A stretch of DNA of 64,000 bases from the NCBI RefSeq assembly GCF_002939385.1, contig NZ_MULI01000002.1, positions 186,001 to 250,000 of the forward strand, read 5' to 3'. The position numbers and the translations under genes were made by a program. The first letter of the stretch is position 1. Each line of letters starts with the position of its first letter. This DNA comes from Streptomyces sp. MH60. Its GTDB lineage: Bacteria; Actinomycetota; Actinomycetes; Streptomycetales; Streptomycetaceae. The notes beneath the pieces are model-generated. The model did not search any database, was not told where the DNA came from, and was given only the letters and a program-made list of their open reading frames with translations. Positions 52,301 through 58,556 of this stretch are shown piece after piece.

Positions 52301-52662
52301 GCGCCTCGCTACCGTCCGGCTCGTCCGACCCGGCGGCACCGGCGCGGGCCTATTCCGAACGGCTGGCCCGCTGCTGCCGGGCCAACCTGCGCAGCCTGGA
52401 CGAGCACCGTGTGCGGCCGCTCGCCTCCGTTCCCACCTTCCTTTGGCTGGCCGAACAGCGTACGGCCGGACTGCCCGCACCCGGCGACCCCCGGGAGACG
52501 GAGCGGCAGTGGAGGGCGTGTCTTCCGCCCACCGCCGTACGGCGGACCCTGCCCACCGACCACTACGGCATCGTCTCGCCGCCCCACGTACACACGGTCG
52601 CCGAGGCCATCAGGGCAGCGCTTGCGGGCCCGTCGGCCGCGTCCCCGGCCACGTCGTCCTGA
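43381..52662 (+). CDS. Hybrid NRPS-PKS, A-PCP-C-A-PCP-KS-KR-ACP-TE, no AT domain
   Basis: 3093 residues, ATG preceded by GGAGG. Domains: A1 (about 20-520), PCP (Ser 567), C (610-1050, 'HHIAVDG', H751), A2 (1070-1560), PCP (Ser 1614), KS (1675-2095; Cys 1832 in 'TACSSS', His 1968 in 'HGTGT', His 2006 in 'KSQLGH'), a linker of about 130 residues, KR (2230-2720; 'GGTGGIG', Ser 2619, Tyr 2632), ACP (Ser 2775 in 'LGADSLT') and TE (Ser 2918 in 'GWSFGA'). A2 specificity residues are about D-V-Q-F-V-A-H-V-V, close to the proline code; A1 reads about D-A-F-F-V-G-V-T-F, an aliphatic (Val/Ile) type. No GHSxG acyltransferase exists, so malonyl must be loaded in trans. The predicted chain is Val/Ile-Pro extended by one reduced ketide, fitting a detoxinine-like unit. 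Codon 1685 is TTA. Confidence 0.93.
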   Translation: MEPPLPEHPSAPAEPTADPGTASGIALAVHRRALRTPDADAVVDGDVRLDYATLNAAAAAVAAALGRQGVAPGRSVAVALPRSWQLVCVMLGILRTGARVVPLDIQSPLERLLFVLRDSGADVLVHAASENGGELGQGRTALAVDTLLPAPPDGAGTAPEPHPADDVSFLFYTSGTTGRPKGVEIRDAGVMRLARPGYIRVGPGLRYACLANPAFDALSFEVWVPLLTGGVCVVLRDADAQNPERLAAALRRERVDTVFVTTALFNAVVTAVPDCFAAAGQVLVGGEQLNPRVMRRWYRDNAGSGTCLYNVYGPTESTTFALCQPIPRDLDGDVVPIGRPLPHTGAVVAVPDQRRVAAPGEVAELLLSGAGLASGYRNLPEETERRFVRLAWLDGGRERYYRTGDLVRTDDEGRVEYVGRTDRQVKVRGFRIEPGEVERHVLTHPGVRQAHVCTRREGEEGSNELLAFVVLRHEVPFEEFDAHLAAHLPAYMRPHHIHLVAELPLNPNGKIDQAALLRVAGRPWRPGASGAPAATDTERGVLELAEQVLGTSGLGLGDRWIAAGGDSLKALRFRFAVRQRWGHDLPQATVLHGDLAAVVRAVTAAGPHARNAYPPLAAAGARSAPATSEQQRLWLLQRRAPNSRAYSVHQAFRVDGPVDTARLRRALRTLVTRHAALRTGFSHGARGLEQRVGEPYDPWHEPEPRPAWDEEEAHAFADAFFAEPFDLADPRMLRACWLPRNGGGTLLLHLHHIAVDGWSLGILLRDLSASYAEAAETPAEPSMARAATPLDFAVWQNTWFATDAYRARRDELLAHYRESQEPQEPLTGHGTQPAPRARLLRTRLDTARRAGLDQLCAELGLTRFQTLLTVFSWSLYGVTGVVRPRVATPVANRPVAELEHSVGMLANTVLLPVTVNPGEDLRVHLLRTGTGTEQVLRCQDVALTDVLTGWEDLGDGTPFDFLFVSENTDFAGLRLPGCAQRPLWWAATEAKCPMTVSVVDHPEGLDLLWEYAEDRFSAEDVEAMAALFAGGLDALAAGGRSTARELVAPYRRSLPRYGRGPAPQPGFTTVSDGFARQVARTPGATALLTADGSTLTYEALDALAADLATELADRYPVPADGGTCRVALYLEPSTEHVVSLLALARLNVTAVPLDPSYPPDVLRRVLELVDPLCVLVAPDGAPAPDTPLPPDVARHPVVLTDRVPPRRIPRVAGCHSGARPLYTLFTSGSSGVPKGVEISDRTLCNLIRWQSGTGGPAGPAATQQFSMLSFDVSFQEIFGTLCTGGSLQLIRPEWRQDVPALLDRLESAGTERIFMPYVALQLLAEYGVRLGRFPSRLREVVTAGEQPVCTDTVRSWFAGLPGARLFNHYGPTETHVVSALCLEGDPSQWPERPAVGRPVAGADLRVVDAHGDPVPPGCTGELLIGGTMATRCYLDAPASDDPRFTEVPGAGLFYRSGDRAWFDHEGLLHYAGRDDQQIKWSGHRLELGAVETALLRHPLVANAVVALDGNRLTACLQFRGETASADELGAHLATSLPSYVRVDRFRALPVLPRTPSGKLDRRAALRAPGEELRRTTAARTGLSADEERLSTAFQEVTGAAIGPDQTFFEAGASSLALIRFHLRCTTSLGLRFGVADLFEHVTVRSLARHLAAPARRGPEAAAALADENDEDPRPGEPVAVVGMALRVPGAADLAAFWDLVVSGGTGIRRIDAPEGVVGAHSTLDEMLGFDPGHFGISPQEARLMDPQQRHLLMACVQALAHAGIADTSAARVGLVAGAGENTYFQSLLLQADPDRLPDGFQLALHHEKDFLATKAAYHLGLTGPAFSAQTACSSSLVAVHLAAGLLRQGEAEAMLAAGVLIDPRLTGGYRYRPQHIFSADGDCRPFSDDATGTVGASGVGVVVLKTLRRARRDGDTVYAVLTGSAVNNDGAAKIGYTAPSVSGQREVVRAALARAGRTGADLGYVEAHGTGTRLGDPIEVSALRQAYGVDESGRCALGSVKSQLGHLGAAAGVVGLVRAVLAVYHGTVPPTRNFRAFNPEIGPDPTPFHVPTEAAPWPGGRERVAAVSSFGIGGTNAHVIVERPTGTGDAAPRDVPRCLVLSASSRDALVADAARIADYLGSRPDRYEAVLRHLQAGRPARRLRIAAAVEDVTAAVDWLRTVAAGEVPHGTADPDAAPVPAVGRTAHDLAQEWTAGRSVDWSPGPAPAPWDFPPPSFAVTEYDFDRAPAVTGPRRLPPSDWLHQPHWVRSRRAGVPDGAARTGDGPLVVVVAAESTPREAFTPFEAVSSRLIRIHPSTAFARGGPDSFDADPADPASLRLVLDALAEDGTGSVEAAVRTEWVYALPLDVTGPVGADTLARARHACLDTTAALAQALAGRTGRPRVWWLSYGARPVHGTVDRPELALLGGPVEAAAQEAALDGHWLDLPDGDLSRWAAPVAALVAGPHPVGRSDGGGPTRQLALRQGYWWRMGTTPVAAPPEPEPLVPAGPDTVHLILGGTGGIGRAVAAWLLEHTDGRILLLSRSPRLPEELDRWADRVGLMTMDLATTPAHEVAAAVAKHTARLDGVVHAAGLGHGGLLVRRDAAAMRDAAAAREGGALVVEHLIAALRPRFAVYCSSMSALLGGVGQSDYAAGASLLDGFAHHRATEAEETVRIGIDWDIWRETGMATRVAHPDSRHRAHLDVGLTTEEGKEVLAHALALQLPQLLVSTTDLAASRAFYAPAAEDRPEPPVPCPAPPDGAAERAAALGRVVRDLLGVDELDPDDSLYDLGADSLTLISVIATIEDDYGVEFDLASFSHRVSLAEILKQLEASLTPAEPTVGETGETRSPVVLDIWQEGNDDTVLCLLHPVGGDIQAYRSLVRELGPAPTVCLIADPALRDTGAPAWSLAERARHYDAVLRARFGGPGHRIHLAGWSFGARVAMEMAGLAESAGHRLEALHLLDPPPPRTETPAVARDETYLEAVFAAELGARASLPSGSSDPAAPARAYSERLARCCRANLRSLDEHRVRPLASVPTFLWLAEQRTAGLPAPGDPRETERQWRACLPPTAVRRTLPTDHYGIVSPPHVHTVAEAIRAALAGPSAASPATSS

Positions 52663-52688
52663 CCGTACCCCCCTCTGGAGGAGAAGCC

Positions 52689-53561
52689 ATGGAGTCGTAC
52701 GAACGCGAAGCACTGGAAGCGGTCACCACGCGTCCCACGAGGTCCTACCGCACGCTCACGGCCGAGCGCATCACCCCCGTGCTGGGCGCGGAGATCTCCG
52801 GCGTCGACCTGTCGCAGGAACTCCCGGTGGACCAGCTGGACGAGATCCGCACCGCGTTCCTCGACCACCACGTTCTCGTCTTCCGCGATCAGACGATCAC
52901 CACCGAGGACCACAAGCGTTTCGCGGCCGCCTTCGGCGAACTGCGTCCCGTCAATCCGCCACCGCCCGAGGGCGACCCCTGCGTCCTGGAGATCCGCACC
53001 ACGTCGGCCGCGGCGGACGTGGCGGGCAACGGCTGGCACGCCGACGGCACCGCCGACGCCGAACCGTCGCTGGGATCAATGCTGTACATCACCGAGATCC
53101 CCGAGCCGGGCTGCGGCGGCGACACCCTCTTCGCGAACATGCACCTCGCCTACGACATGCTCTCGCCGGCCATGCGCTCCCTGTTGGACCCGCTCACCGC
53201 CGTCCACGACGGCGCCCAGGCGCTGGGCGGTTACACCCCGCCGCCGGACTACGTCATCCCCAAGAGCGAACACCCGCTGGTCGCCCGGCACCCGGAGACC
53301 GACCGCAAGCTGCTCTACGTCAACAAGGCCTACACCAGCCGCGTGCCCCAGCTTTCGGCCCGGGAGAGCCGGACCCTGCTCGACATGCTCTTCGACGCCG
53401 TCGCCGCCACTCCCGTCCTGCACTGCCGCGTGCGCTGGACGCCGGGCACCCTCGTCTTCTGGGACAACCGCTGCGTCCAGCACCACGCGACGTACGACTA
53501 CTACCCCTACGCCCGCTACGGCCGGCGGGTCGCCATCAACGGCGGCCCGGTCAAGGGCTGA
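52689..53561 (+). CDS. TauD/CAS-type Fe(II)/2-oxoglutarate dioxygenase
   Basis: 290 residues from the ATG at 52689, preceded by GGAGGAG and 26 bases after the NRPS-PKS stop; the open frame further upstream is antisense-like filler inside that gene. The TauD fold is clear: 'VLGAEISGVDLSQEL' at the N-terminus, iron ligands in 'WHADGT' (His and Asp, about residues 117-119) and the distal His in 'VQHHATYDY', followed by the 2-oxoglutarate-binding Arg ('YGRRVAI'). In detoxin and rimosamide clusters a TauD-like enzyme is one of three core genes, and oxygenation of the proline-derived unit is the natural proposal here. Substrate is inferred. Confidence 0.92.
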   Translation: MESYEREALEAVTTRPTRSYRTLTAERITPVLGAEISGVDLSQELPVDQLDEIRTAFLDHHVLVFRDQTITTEDHKRFAAAFGELRPVNPPPPEGDPCVLEIRTTSAAADVAGNGWHADGTADAEPSLGSMLYITEIPEPGCGGDTLFANMHLAYDMLSPAMRSLLDPLTAVHDGAQALGGYTPPPDYVIPKSEHPLVARHPETDRKLLYVNKAYTSRVPQLSARESRTLLDMLFDAVAATPVLHCRVRWTPGTLVFWDNRCVQHHATYDYYPYARYGRRVAINGGPVKG

Positions 53562-53616
53562 CGCCCCGACGGCCGCCCCGACCTACCCCGATGAGGACCG
53601 CCGGCCCCGCGTTCCC

Positions 53617-53656
53617 GCCCGCACCGCCCACGCGTCGCCGCGGGACCGGTGCGGGC
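53617..53656. terminator. Inverted repeat between convergent TauD and glycosyltransferase genes
   Basis: Nine-base perfect arms (GCCCGCACC / GGTGCGGGC) enclose a 22-base loop in the 104-bp gap between two convergent stops. It probably ends transcription from one or both sides. Confidence 0.5.
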
Positions 53657-53665
53657 CGGTGCGGC

Positions 53666-54874
53666 TCACCGCCGAACGTCGTCGAGGAGCAGACGCGCGG
53701 CCACCGCCGCTCCGTCGGTGCGGACCAGACCGCCCACGGCCCGTGCCCGGTCCCGGGTCCGCGGTGCCAGGGCCGTCCCGACCGCGGCATCGAGGGACCC
53801 GGTGGTCACCGCAGTGCCGTCGAGTGCCGTGCCGATGCCCAGGTCCGCGACCCGGCCGGCCCAGTACGGGTTGTCCGAGAGTGGACTGGCCACCACCACC
53901 TGGGGAACGGACGCCCGGGCTGCCGTCGCCGTGGTTCCCGCGCCGCCGTGGTGCACCACCGCGGCCACTTTCCGGAACAGCGCCTGCTGGTTGACCTCGC
54001 CGACGGCGAAACAGTCGCTCCGGTCGTCGAGCAGGTCCAGCTCCGCCCAGCTCCGGGCGACGAGTACGCGGCGGCCTTGTGCGCGGACCGCCTCGATCGC
54101 CCTGCGCGCGATGTCCCGCACCGGACGCACGCTGCCGAAGCCCACGTAGACCGGCGGCTCGCCCGCGTCGATGAACGCTTCCAGATCGGCCGGCAACGGG
54201 CGCTCGTCCGGCAGCGTCCATGTGCCCGTCTGTGTCACGTCCAGGCCCGGAGCCGGCCGCCACGGTCCCAGGACCGGGTCCGCCGCCAGCCACGGACGGT
54301 CGGTGACGACGTGGTCGCGGACGTTGTCCACCGGCGGCAGGCCGAGCGAGGCCCGGTGGCTGTTGAGTGCCCTGCCGAACTGCCCGTTCACATGCTGGGC
54401 GTCCAACTCCCACAGGACCCGCTTGTCGCCCGTCTCCGCCTCCGGCCAGCCCGGACGGGGCGGTGGTGCGTGATGCGGCGACGGCAGCTGTACCGCCGCG
54501 TAACTCACGTACACGTAAGGGATGCCCGTGGCCTCCGCGACCGACCGCGCGGCGATCTGGGCCAGGCCGGCCGCCACCCACACGTCACACCCGTCCGCGG
54601 CGCCGGGGAAGACGTCGAACTCCCGGTCGACCAGCTCGTCCCGGTACCGGGACAGGTCCGCCGCCGACGGAAGCTCCGTCCCGCGCATCAGCTCCCGCAC
54701 CGGGGGGCCGACCGGTACCAGATCTACGCCGAGGCCGGCCAGCCGTTTGGCGAACTCCTCGTCCGGTGGGGCGCACACGCGGACCTCCGCGCCGAGCGCC
54801 CGTAGCCGCACCGCGAGTGCCACCAGCGGTTCGACATCGCCCCGCGTTCCGTATGTGGACAACAGCGCCCGCAT
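53666..54874 (-). CDS. GT1-family glycosyltransferase (GtfA/vancomycin type)
   Basis: 402 residues, ATG with GGAAGGA upstream. The N-terminal GT-B half begins 'LLSTYGTRGDVEPLVALAVRL', the hallmark of natural-product and sterol glycosyltransferases. The C-terminal half contains the donor-sugar loop 'VVHHGGAGTTATAARASVPQVVV' (about 315-337) and 'VYVGFGS'. Such enzymes move an activated hexose or deoxyhexose to a hydroxyl of a peptide, polyketide or macrolide. It is convergent with the TauD gene and divergent from a sugar-nucleotidyltransferase-like gene, so the two could supply and attach a sugar. It may also be a macrolide-type resistance transferase. Attachment to the NRPS product is only suggested by location. 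Confidence 0.88.
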   Translation of the reverse strand: MRALLSTYGTRGDVEPLVALAVRLRALGAEVRVCAPPDEEFAKRLAGLGVDLVPVGPPVRELMRGTELPSAADLSRYRDELVDREFDVFPGAADGCDVWVAAGLAQIAARSVAEATGIPYVYVSYAAVQLPSPHHAPPPRPGWPEAETGDKRVLWELDAQHVNGQFGRALNSHRASLGLPPVDNVRDHVVTDRPWLAADPVLGPWRPAPGLDVTQTGTWTLPDERPLPADLEAFIDAGEPPVYVGFGSVRPVRDIARRAIEAVRAQGRRVLVARSWAELDLLDDRSDCFAVGEVNQQALFRKVAAVVHHGGAGTTATAARASVPQVVVASPLSDNPYWAGRVADLGIGTALDGTAVTTGSLDAAVGTALAPRTRDRARAVGGLVRTDGAAVAARLLLDDVRR

Positions 54875-54954
54875 GGTTCGTCCTTCCGGTCCGGTGGATA
54901 GGCAAGTGAATGCTGTCGGAATTCAAGCCGTCAACACAACCTGAAAGCAGCCAG

Positions 54955-55659
54955 ATGCATAATTGCTCCGCTTCCCTTCCCGACGTTTCGGTTGTATTGC
55001 CCTGTGCCGGGTTCGCCACCCGCTTCGGTGCCCCGTACGCGAAGGAACTCCACTGTCTGGCACCCGGGGTGACCGTGCTGGACCGCAGTCTCGAACCCGT
55101 CGTCGAGTTGGCCAAGAATGGCCTCAACGTACGCATGGTCGTCGTGTTCGGAAAACACAAGCTGGACACGGTCGGCTATCTCGCACGCTATGCCGGGATA
55201 TTCCACATGGTGTTCGTCTACCAGGACGAGTCGTACGAACCGAGTCTCGACGGCGCGATCCGCTCCGCGCTGCCGATGACACTGGGGCCGGTGGCCCTCG
55301 TCCTGCCCGACATCGTCGTCGACGGCCCCAGCGCTCCGGGCAGCCTCCTCGCCGCGCTGGACCGGACCGCGGTGACGGGTTGGAGCGTCGTCGCCGCCGA
55401 GACACGGGAGCCGGAGACGCTGCGGCAGATGGGAGCGCTGGCCCTGACCCGCGAGGGCGGACTGCTGTCGGTCGAGGCGGCTGTGGACAAGCCCGCCGAT
55501 CCCGCGCGCTACAACGCGTTCTGGGGGATGGTGGCGGCCGCCGAAGAAGAAGCGCACCGGCTGCCCGACGTGTTCAGCGAGAGCGCCGGCAGCCCGCTGG
55601 TCGGTGCGGTCGCCCTCCTGGCGGAGAAGATCGTCAACTACAACACCGCTGCGGGCTGA
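54955..55659 (+). CDS. Sugar-1-phosphate nucleotidyltransferase-like protein
   Basis: 234 residues from the ATG at 54955; an in-frame ATG at 54910 would add 15 residues in AT-rich sequence and neither has a strong ribosome site. The N-terminus 'VSVVLPCAGFATRFGAPYAKEL' matches the signature 'LAAGxGTRxxxxxxK' of nucleotidyltransferases that make NDP-sugars, with Cys replacing the second Ala. The metal-binding region reads 'ALVLPDIVVDGP'. At 234 residues it is shorter than RmlA (about 290-355), lacking the C-terminal extension. It is divergent from the glycosyltransferase and shares an 80-bp AT-rich promoter region with it. It may provide the sugar donor; the substrate cannot be read from the sequence. 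Confidence 0.75.
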   Translation: MHNCSASLPDVSVVLPCAGFATRFGAPYAKELHCLAPGVTVLDRSLEPVVELAKNGLNVRMVVVFGKHKLDTVGYLARYAGIFHMVFVYQDESYEPSLDGAIRSALPMTLGPVALVLPDIVVDGPSAPGSLLAALDRTAVTGWSVVAAETREPETLRQMGALALTREGGLLSVEAAVDKPADPARYNAFWGMVAAAEEEAHRLPDVFSESAGSPLVGAVALLAEKIVNYNTAAG

Positions 55660-55975
55660 CCGTGGGAAGGTTCTCGAGGTCCGCGGCGAGGCACACGCGG
55701 TACCGGCACGGGCCCGGGGGAGCGGCACAACTCGCCCAAGCCATGCGGTCTTTCTGGGACACCGCGGCATGTCGCGGCGCCAAGCTCTACGACCGTGTCG
55801 GCCATACCACCGCTTGGGCGACGATGACCCCATCGGCGTGTTGAGCGTGCAGTTGGCCGTCGAGCCGTTGCCCTGCGCTTCGGTCCACGACATTGCCGAG
55901 CCGTCGGCGCCCTGGTGGTACTGCATCCACGCGGTGACGTCGGGGCTCGTGGCCGTGTAACCCTGGCCCGTGTGC
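55660..55975. other. No intact gene; minus-strand remnant after the DUF1254 pseudogene
   Basis: About 316 bases without a credible gene. On the minus strand the reading 'GYTATSPDVTAWMQYHQGADGSAMSW' looks protein-like but has no start, no matching continuation and does not fit the DUF1254 family, so it may be a scrap of another decayed gene joined to the pseudogene at 55976. Confidence 0.4.
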
Positions 55976-57028
55976 GCATGCCGCCGCGGTCGCCGATCGC
56001 GTACCGGTCCAGGGGGTTGTTGGCGAACAGTTGTCGGTCGTTCATCATCGTCAGCGATCAGAAGCCCCGCACGGGCGGGGTCTGGCCCGCGGCGAAGTGG
56101 AGGAGGTAGCGGTGAGCGCCGTCGAGGGGGCGGCGGTCACCGTCGTCGGTGGCGTGGGGGTAGAGCGCGTCCACATCGAGGCTGCCGCCGTAGCCGACCC
56201 ACGTCACCATGGCGCGCTTGGCGTAGTTGGTCCCGTAGTGGCCCAGCGCGGCGAGCACGTCCTGCGGCTGGTCGTCGAGGCGTGCTCCGGGTGAGATGCC
56301 CAGCCGGGACAGTCGCTCGACGAAGGCGGCGTCGGCAGGGTTCGGTGGGTTGTCCACCAGGAGCTGGTTGAGCCGCGCGAAATGGGTCCGGCCGCTGAGC
56401 CGGTGGACCTGGCTGACGGGTGTGGTGACCGCGTCGAACCCGCCGGCGGCGCTCACGCCCGGAGGGAGGTGTACTCCTCCGGATCTCCGGTCCACCGTGA
56501 CAAGGGAGTCAGTCGGGTGCCGTCCTGGAGCACGTGGACGGCCAAGTAGTCCGAGGACCCGGTGGTTCCACAGCGGCCGATGATCCAGTTGATGGCCGTG
56601 GACGACTTCAGCACGGTCTTGCCCCTGCGGCGCCTGGCCCGACCAGGAGGGGCCGGCCAGGAGGAAGGGCCCGGCGGTGGACCCGTCCTGCCGGCAGCCG
56701 GGTCCGCCGACGGCATCGGACCGCACGTTGAGGATCGGCACCATCCAGTAGCGGTCCCCGAAGTCCGGCAGGTTCAGGACCAGCGGTTCCGTCGCGAGGT
56801 CCAGCCAGGCACTGAAGTACAGGGTGTCGGTGTTCGGGAGACCACCTCGGTGAAGGTGGCGTCGGGCGTGTGGCGCATGTAGCAGAACTGGTTGACCGGG
56901 GCCTTGCGCCGCTCGTCGTCCCGTGGGGCGACCGCCGTCATGACGTCCTTGGTCACCGCCGCAGGCACCGGCGGGCAGCCATACAGCCACGCCTGCGTCG
57001 CCAACCGCTCCAACTGCTCGTCCGCCAT
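55976..57028 (-). pseudogene. DUF1254/DUF1214-family gene, broken
   Basis: The start at 57028 gives 'ADEQLERLATQAWLYGCPPVP', then 'TFTEVVS'. The frame is lost near 56836-56838, where one base is missing, and the expected 'NTDTLYFSAWLDLATEPLVL' continues in another frame. A second shift near 56630 moves to 'GKTVLKSSTAINWIIGRC' and 'DYLAVHVLQDGTRLTPLSRW'. A third near 56460 returns to 'GVSAAGGFDAV' and 'THFARLNQLLVDNPPNPADAAFVERL'. Finally, the usual 'GFWSLT' reads 'GF-stop-SLT' (TGG to TGA, about 56056), after which 'MMNDRQLFANNPLDRYAIGD' continues in frame. The intact family is a periplasmic or secreted protein of unknown role with adjoining DUF1254 and DUF1214 domains. Four separate lesions make sequencing error an unlikely full explanation. 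Confidence 0.85.
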
Positions 57029-57206
57029 CGACCTCTCCCCGCGCGCGTACCCGATCCCGCACTGACGCTAGGCAAGCCTTGCTCCCCCCGGCATCTCGGG
57101 CGGGAAGCCACACTCGCCACGGCCCCACCACCTGACACCCGCTGTTCGGGTGGGTTCGACGCACACCGGCGCGTTGCCGCACCGTCGATCCGGCCGGTGG
57201 CGGAGC

Positions 57207-57701
57207 ATGCTGCGCATGCTGTCCGGACTCCTGGCCAGACTGGTCAAACTGCTGCTCGGGCGCCAGGGCAGTTCGTTGCACCTGAAGGCTTCGTGTGCCG
57301 CGACGGTCCTCCTGGTGATCGTGATCCTCGCGGGTTCGTACGTCGCCGTTCTCGCCGAGCGCGGCGCACCGGGGGCTCAGCTGACCACCTATCCGCGGGC
57401 CTTGTGGTGGTCCGTGGAAACCGCGACGACCGTCGGCTACGGCGATCTGTATCCCGTGACCTTGTGGGGACGGCTCGTGGCCGTGGTGGTGATGGTCGCC
57501 GGAATCACCTCCTTCGGTCTGGTCACCGCCGCGCTGGCCACCTGGTTCGTCGGCAGGGAACAAGAACGCCAGGGTCACTTCGTGCGCCACACGGAGGAGG
57601 CCGCTGAGGAGGCGTACGCGCAGGCGACCCGCGCGCTGCACGAGCGCTTCGACCGGTTGGAGCGGCTGCTCGGCGACCACCGTGGCGGACCGCCCGCGTG
57701 A
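57207..57701 (+). CDS. Two-TM potassium channel (ion-channel family 2)
   Basis: 164 residues from the ATG at 57207. ATG at 57216 has better spacing to GGCGGAG, and a GTG at 57150 is also in frame but has no site. Two transmembrane helices ('AATVLLVIVILAGSYVAVLAE' and 'LVAVVVMVAGITSFGLVTAALATWF') flank a pore helix and the selectivity filter 'TATTVGYGDLYPVT'. TVGYGD is diagnostic of K+ channels. A charged C-terminal helix ('EEAYAQATRALHERFDRLERLL') probably forms a tetrameric coiled coil. There is no RCK or cyclic-nucleotide domain. It stands alone between two pseudogenes. Confidence 0.9.
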   Translation: MLRMLSGLLARLVKLLLGRQGSSLHLKASCAATVLLVIVILAGSYVAVLAERGAPGAQLTTYPRALWWSVETATTVGYGDLYPVTLWGRLVAVVVMVAGITSFGLVTAALATWFVGREQERQGHFVRHTEEAAEEAYAQATRALHERFDRLERLLGDHRGGPPA

Positions 57702-57740
57702 CGGCGTCCGCGCGGCCTCGAAGGGGTCGTCCGGCGGACA

Positions 57741-58160
57741 GTCCTGCCCGCCTATGTCGTGCCGTGGACGTTGGCGGACAGGGCGGCTGTGTAAACGGCT
57801 AGGTCTCATGTACTGGGTGGCGCTGTTCGCCTCGGTCCGCTGGTCGGCGGGTGAAGGGCTCTCGGAGGAGGATCTGCGGCAGCCGGTGCTGCCCAGCGGC
57901 TGGAGTGCCTGGCATTGCTGCGCCACCTCACCCTGAATTTCGCCCTCTACCGGGTGGCCATCGGCCGCGTGCGGATGCCGTGCTCGCAGCGGCTGTGCCA
58001 TAACAGGAGTCCGCCGCCTGGCTGTGGAGATCTGGCCGACCTGGCAGCTGCCTGATGTACGGCCCATACTGACCCACGTGCTCGCCGAAGTCGCCTGCCA
58101 CCGCGGCCACTTCGACGCGGTGCGCGAGCTGATCGACGGTACCACCTGGCTCGACGGCAA
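57741..58160 (+). pseudogene. DUF664/DinB-like (mycothiol transferase-type) gene, broken
   Basis: Pieces of one DUF664/DinB-type protein lie in order in three frames: 'VLPAYVVPWTLADRAA' (57741, ended by TAA), 'GLSEEDLRQPVLPSGWSA' (about 57850), 'LALLRHLTLNFALYRVAIGR' (about 57909, frame changed) and 'LPDVRPILTHVLAEVACHRGHFDAVRELIDGTTW' (58050-58157). The last matches the family's 'xRHAGHxDxxRELIDG' end. Living members are small four-helix-bundle thiol-dependent transferases. At least two frameshifts and one stop show decay. Confidence 0.75.
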
Positions 58161-58233
58161 CCCCTGCGCCGGACAGTTCTGTGACCGGGTGAGGTTCGTC
58201 GGGTTCTTCAGGCCGCGGTGGGGGGCGTCCGCC

Positions 58234-58551
58234 TCAGCGGATGCCCTTCTCGCTGCGGATGCGGGCGCGTTCTTTGCGGTCGGCGGCCAGTACGTCGTGG
58301 CCACGGCGTCGAGGACGCAACCGTCCGCGTCCGCCGTCCCGACGGCCCCGGCGCTCGTCGTCGTTCGCGACGGCGGCCCGACGGCGTGCGATCGGCCCGT
58401 CGGTGTGGTTCCGGTCCGGTGCGACCACACCGCCGCGGCTGTAGTGGAAGCCGGCGTTCCTGCTCCCGTGCTGAGAGTTCAGCCGGTGGATGAGGAACAT
58501 GCCTGTCACGATCACCGCCAGCAGCACGATCACCGTCATGAGGATGTCCAC
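58234..58551 (-). CDS. Small single-pass membrane protein
   Basis: 105 residues from a GTG at 58551 after an AGGGGG-rich stretch; an ATG four codons later is possible. One transmembrane helix at the N-terminus ('MTVIVLLAVIVTGMFLIHRL') is followed by a basic, Arg-rich cytoplasmic-type tail ('ARRRAAVANDDERRGRRDGG'). No family was recognised with confidence. It starts six bases after the stop of the DUF5994-like gene and is probably co-transcribed with it. Confidence 0.55.
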   Translation of the reverse strand: MDILMTVIVLLAVIVTGMFLIHRLNSQHGSRNAGFHYSRGGVVAPDRNHTDGPIARRRAAVANDDERRGRRDGGRGRLRPRRRGHDVLAADRKERARIRSEKGIR

Positions 58552-58556
58552 CGTCC

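Noticed and set aside
50784..52688. Apparent 635-codon upstream extension of the TauD gene
   Set aside because: It overlaps the KR-ACP-TE coding region in another frame, is dominated by Arg/Pro/Gly, and the dioxygenase has a perfect ribosome site at its own ATG.
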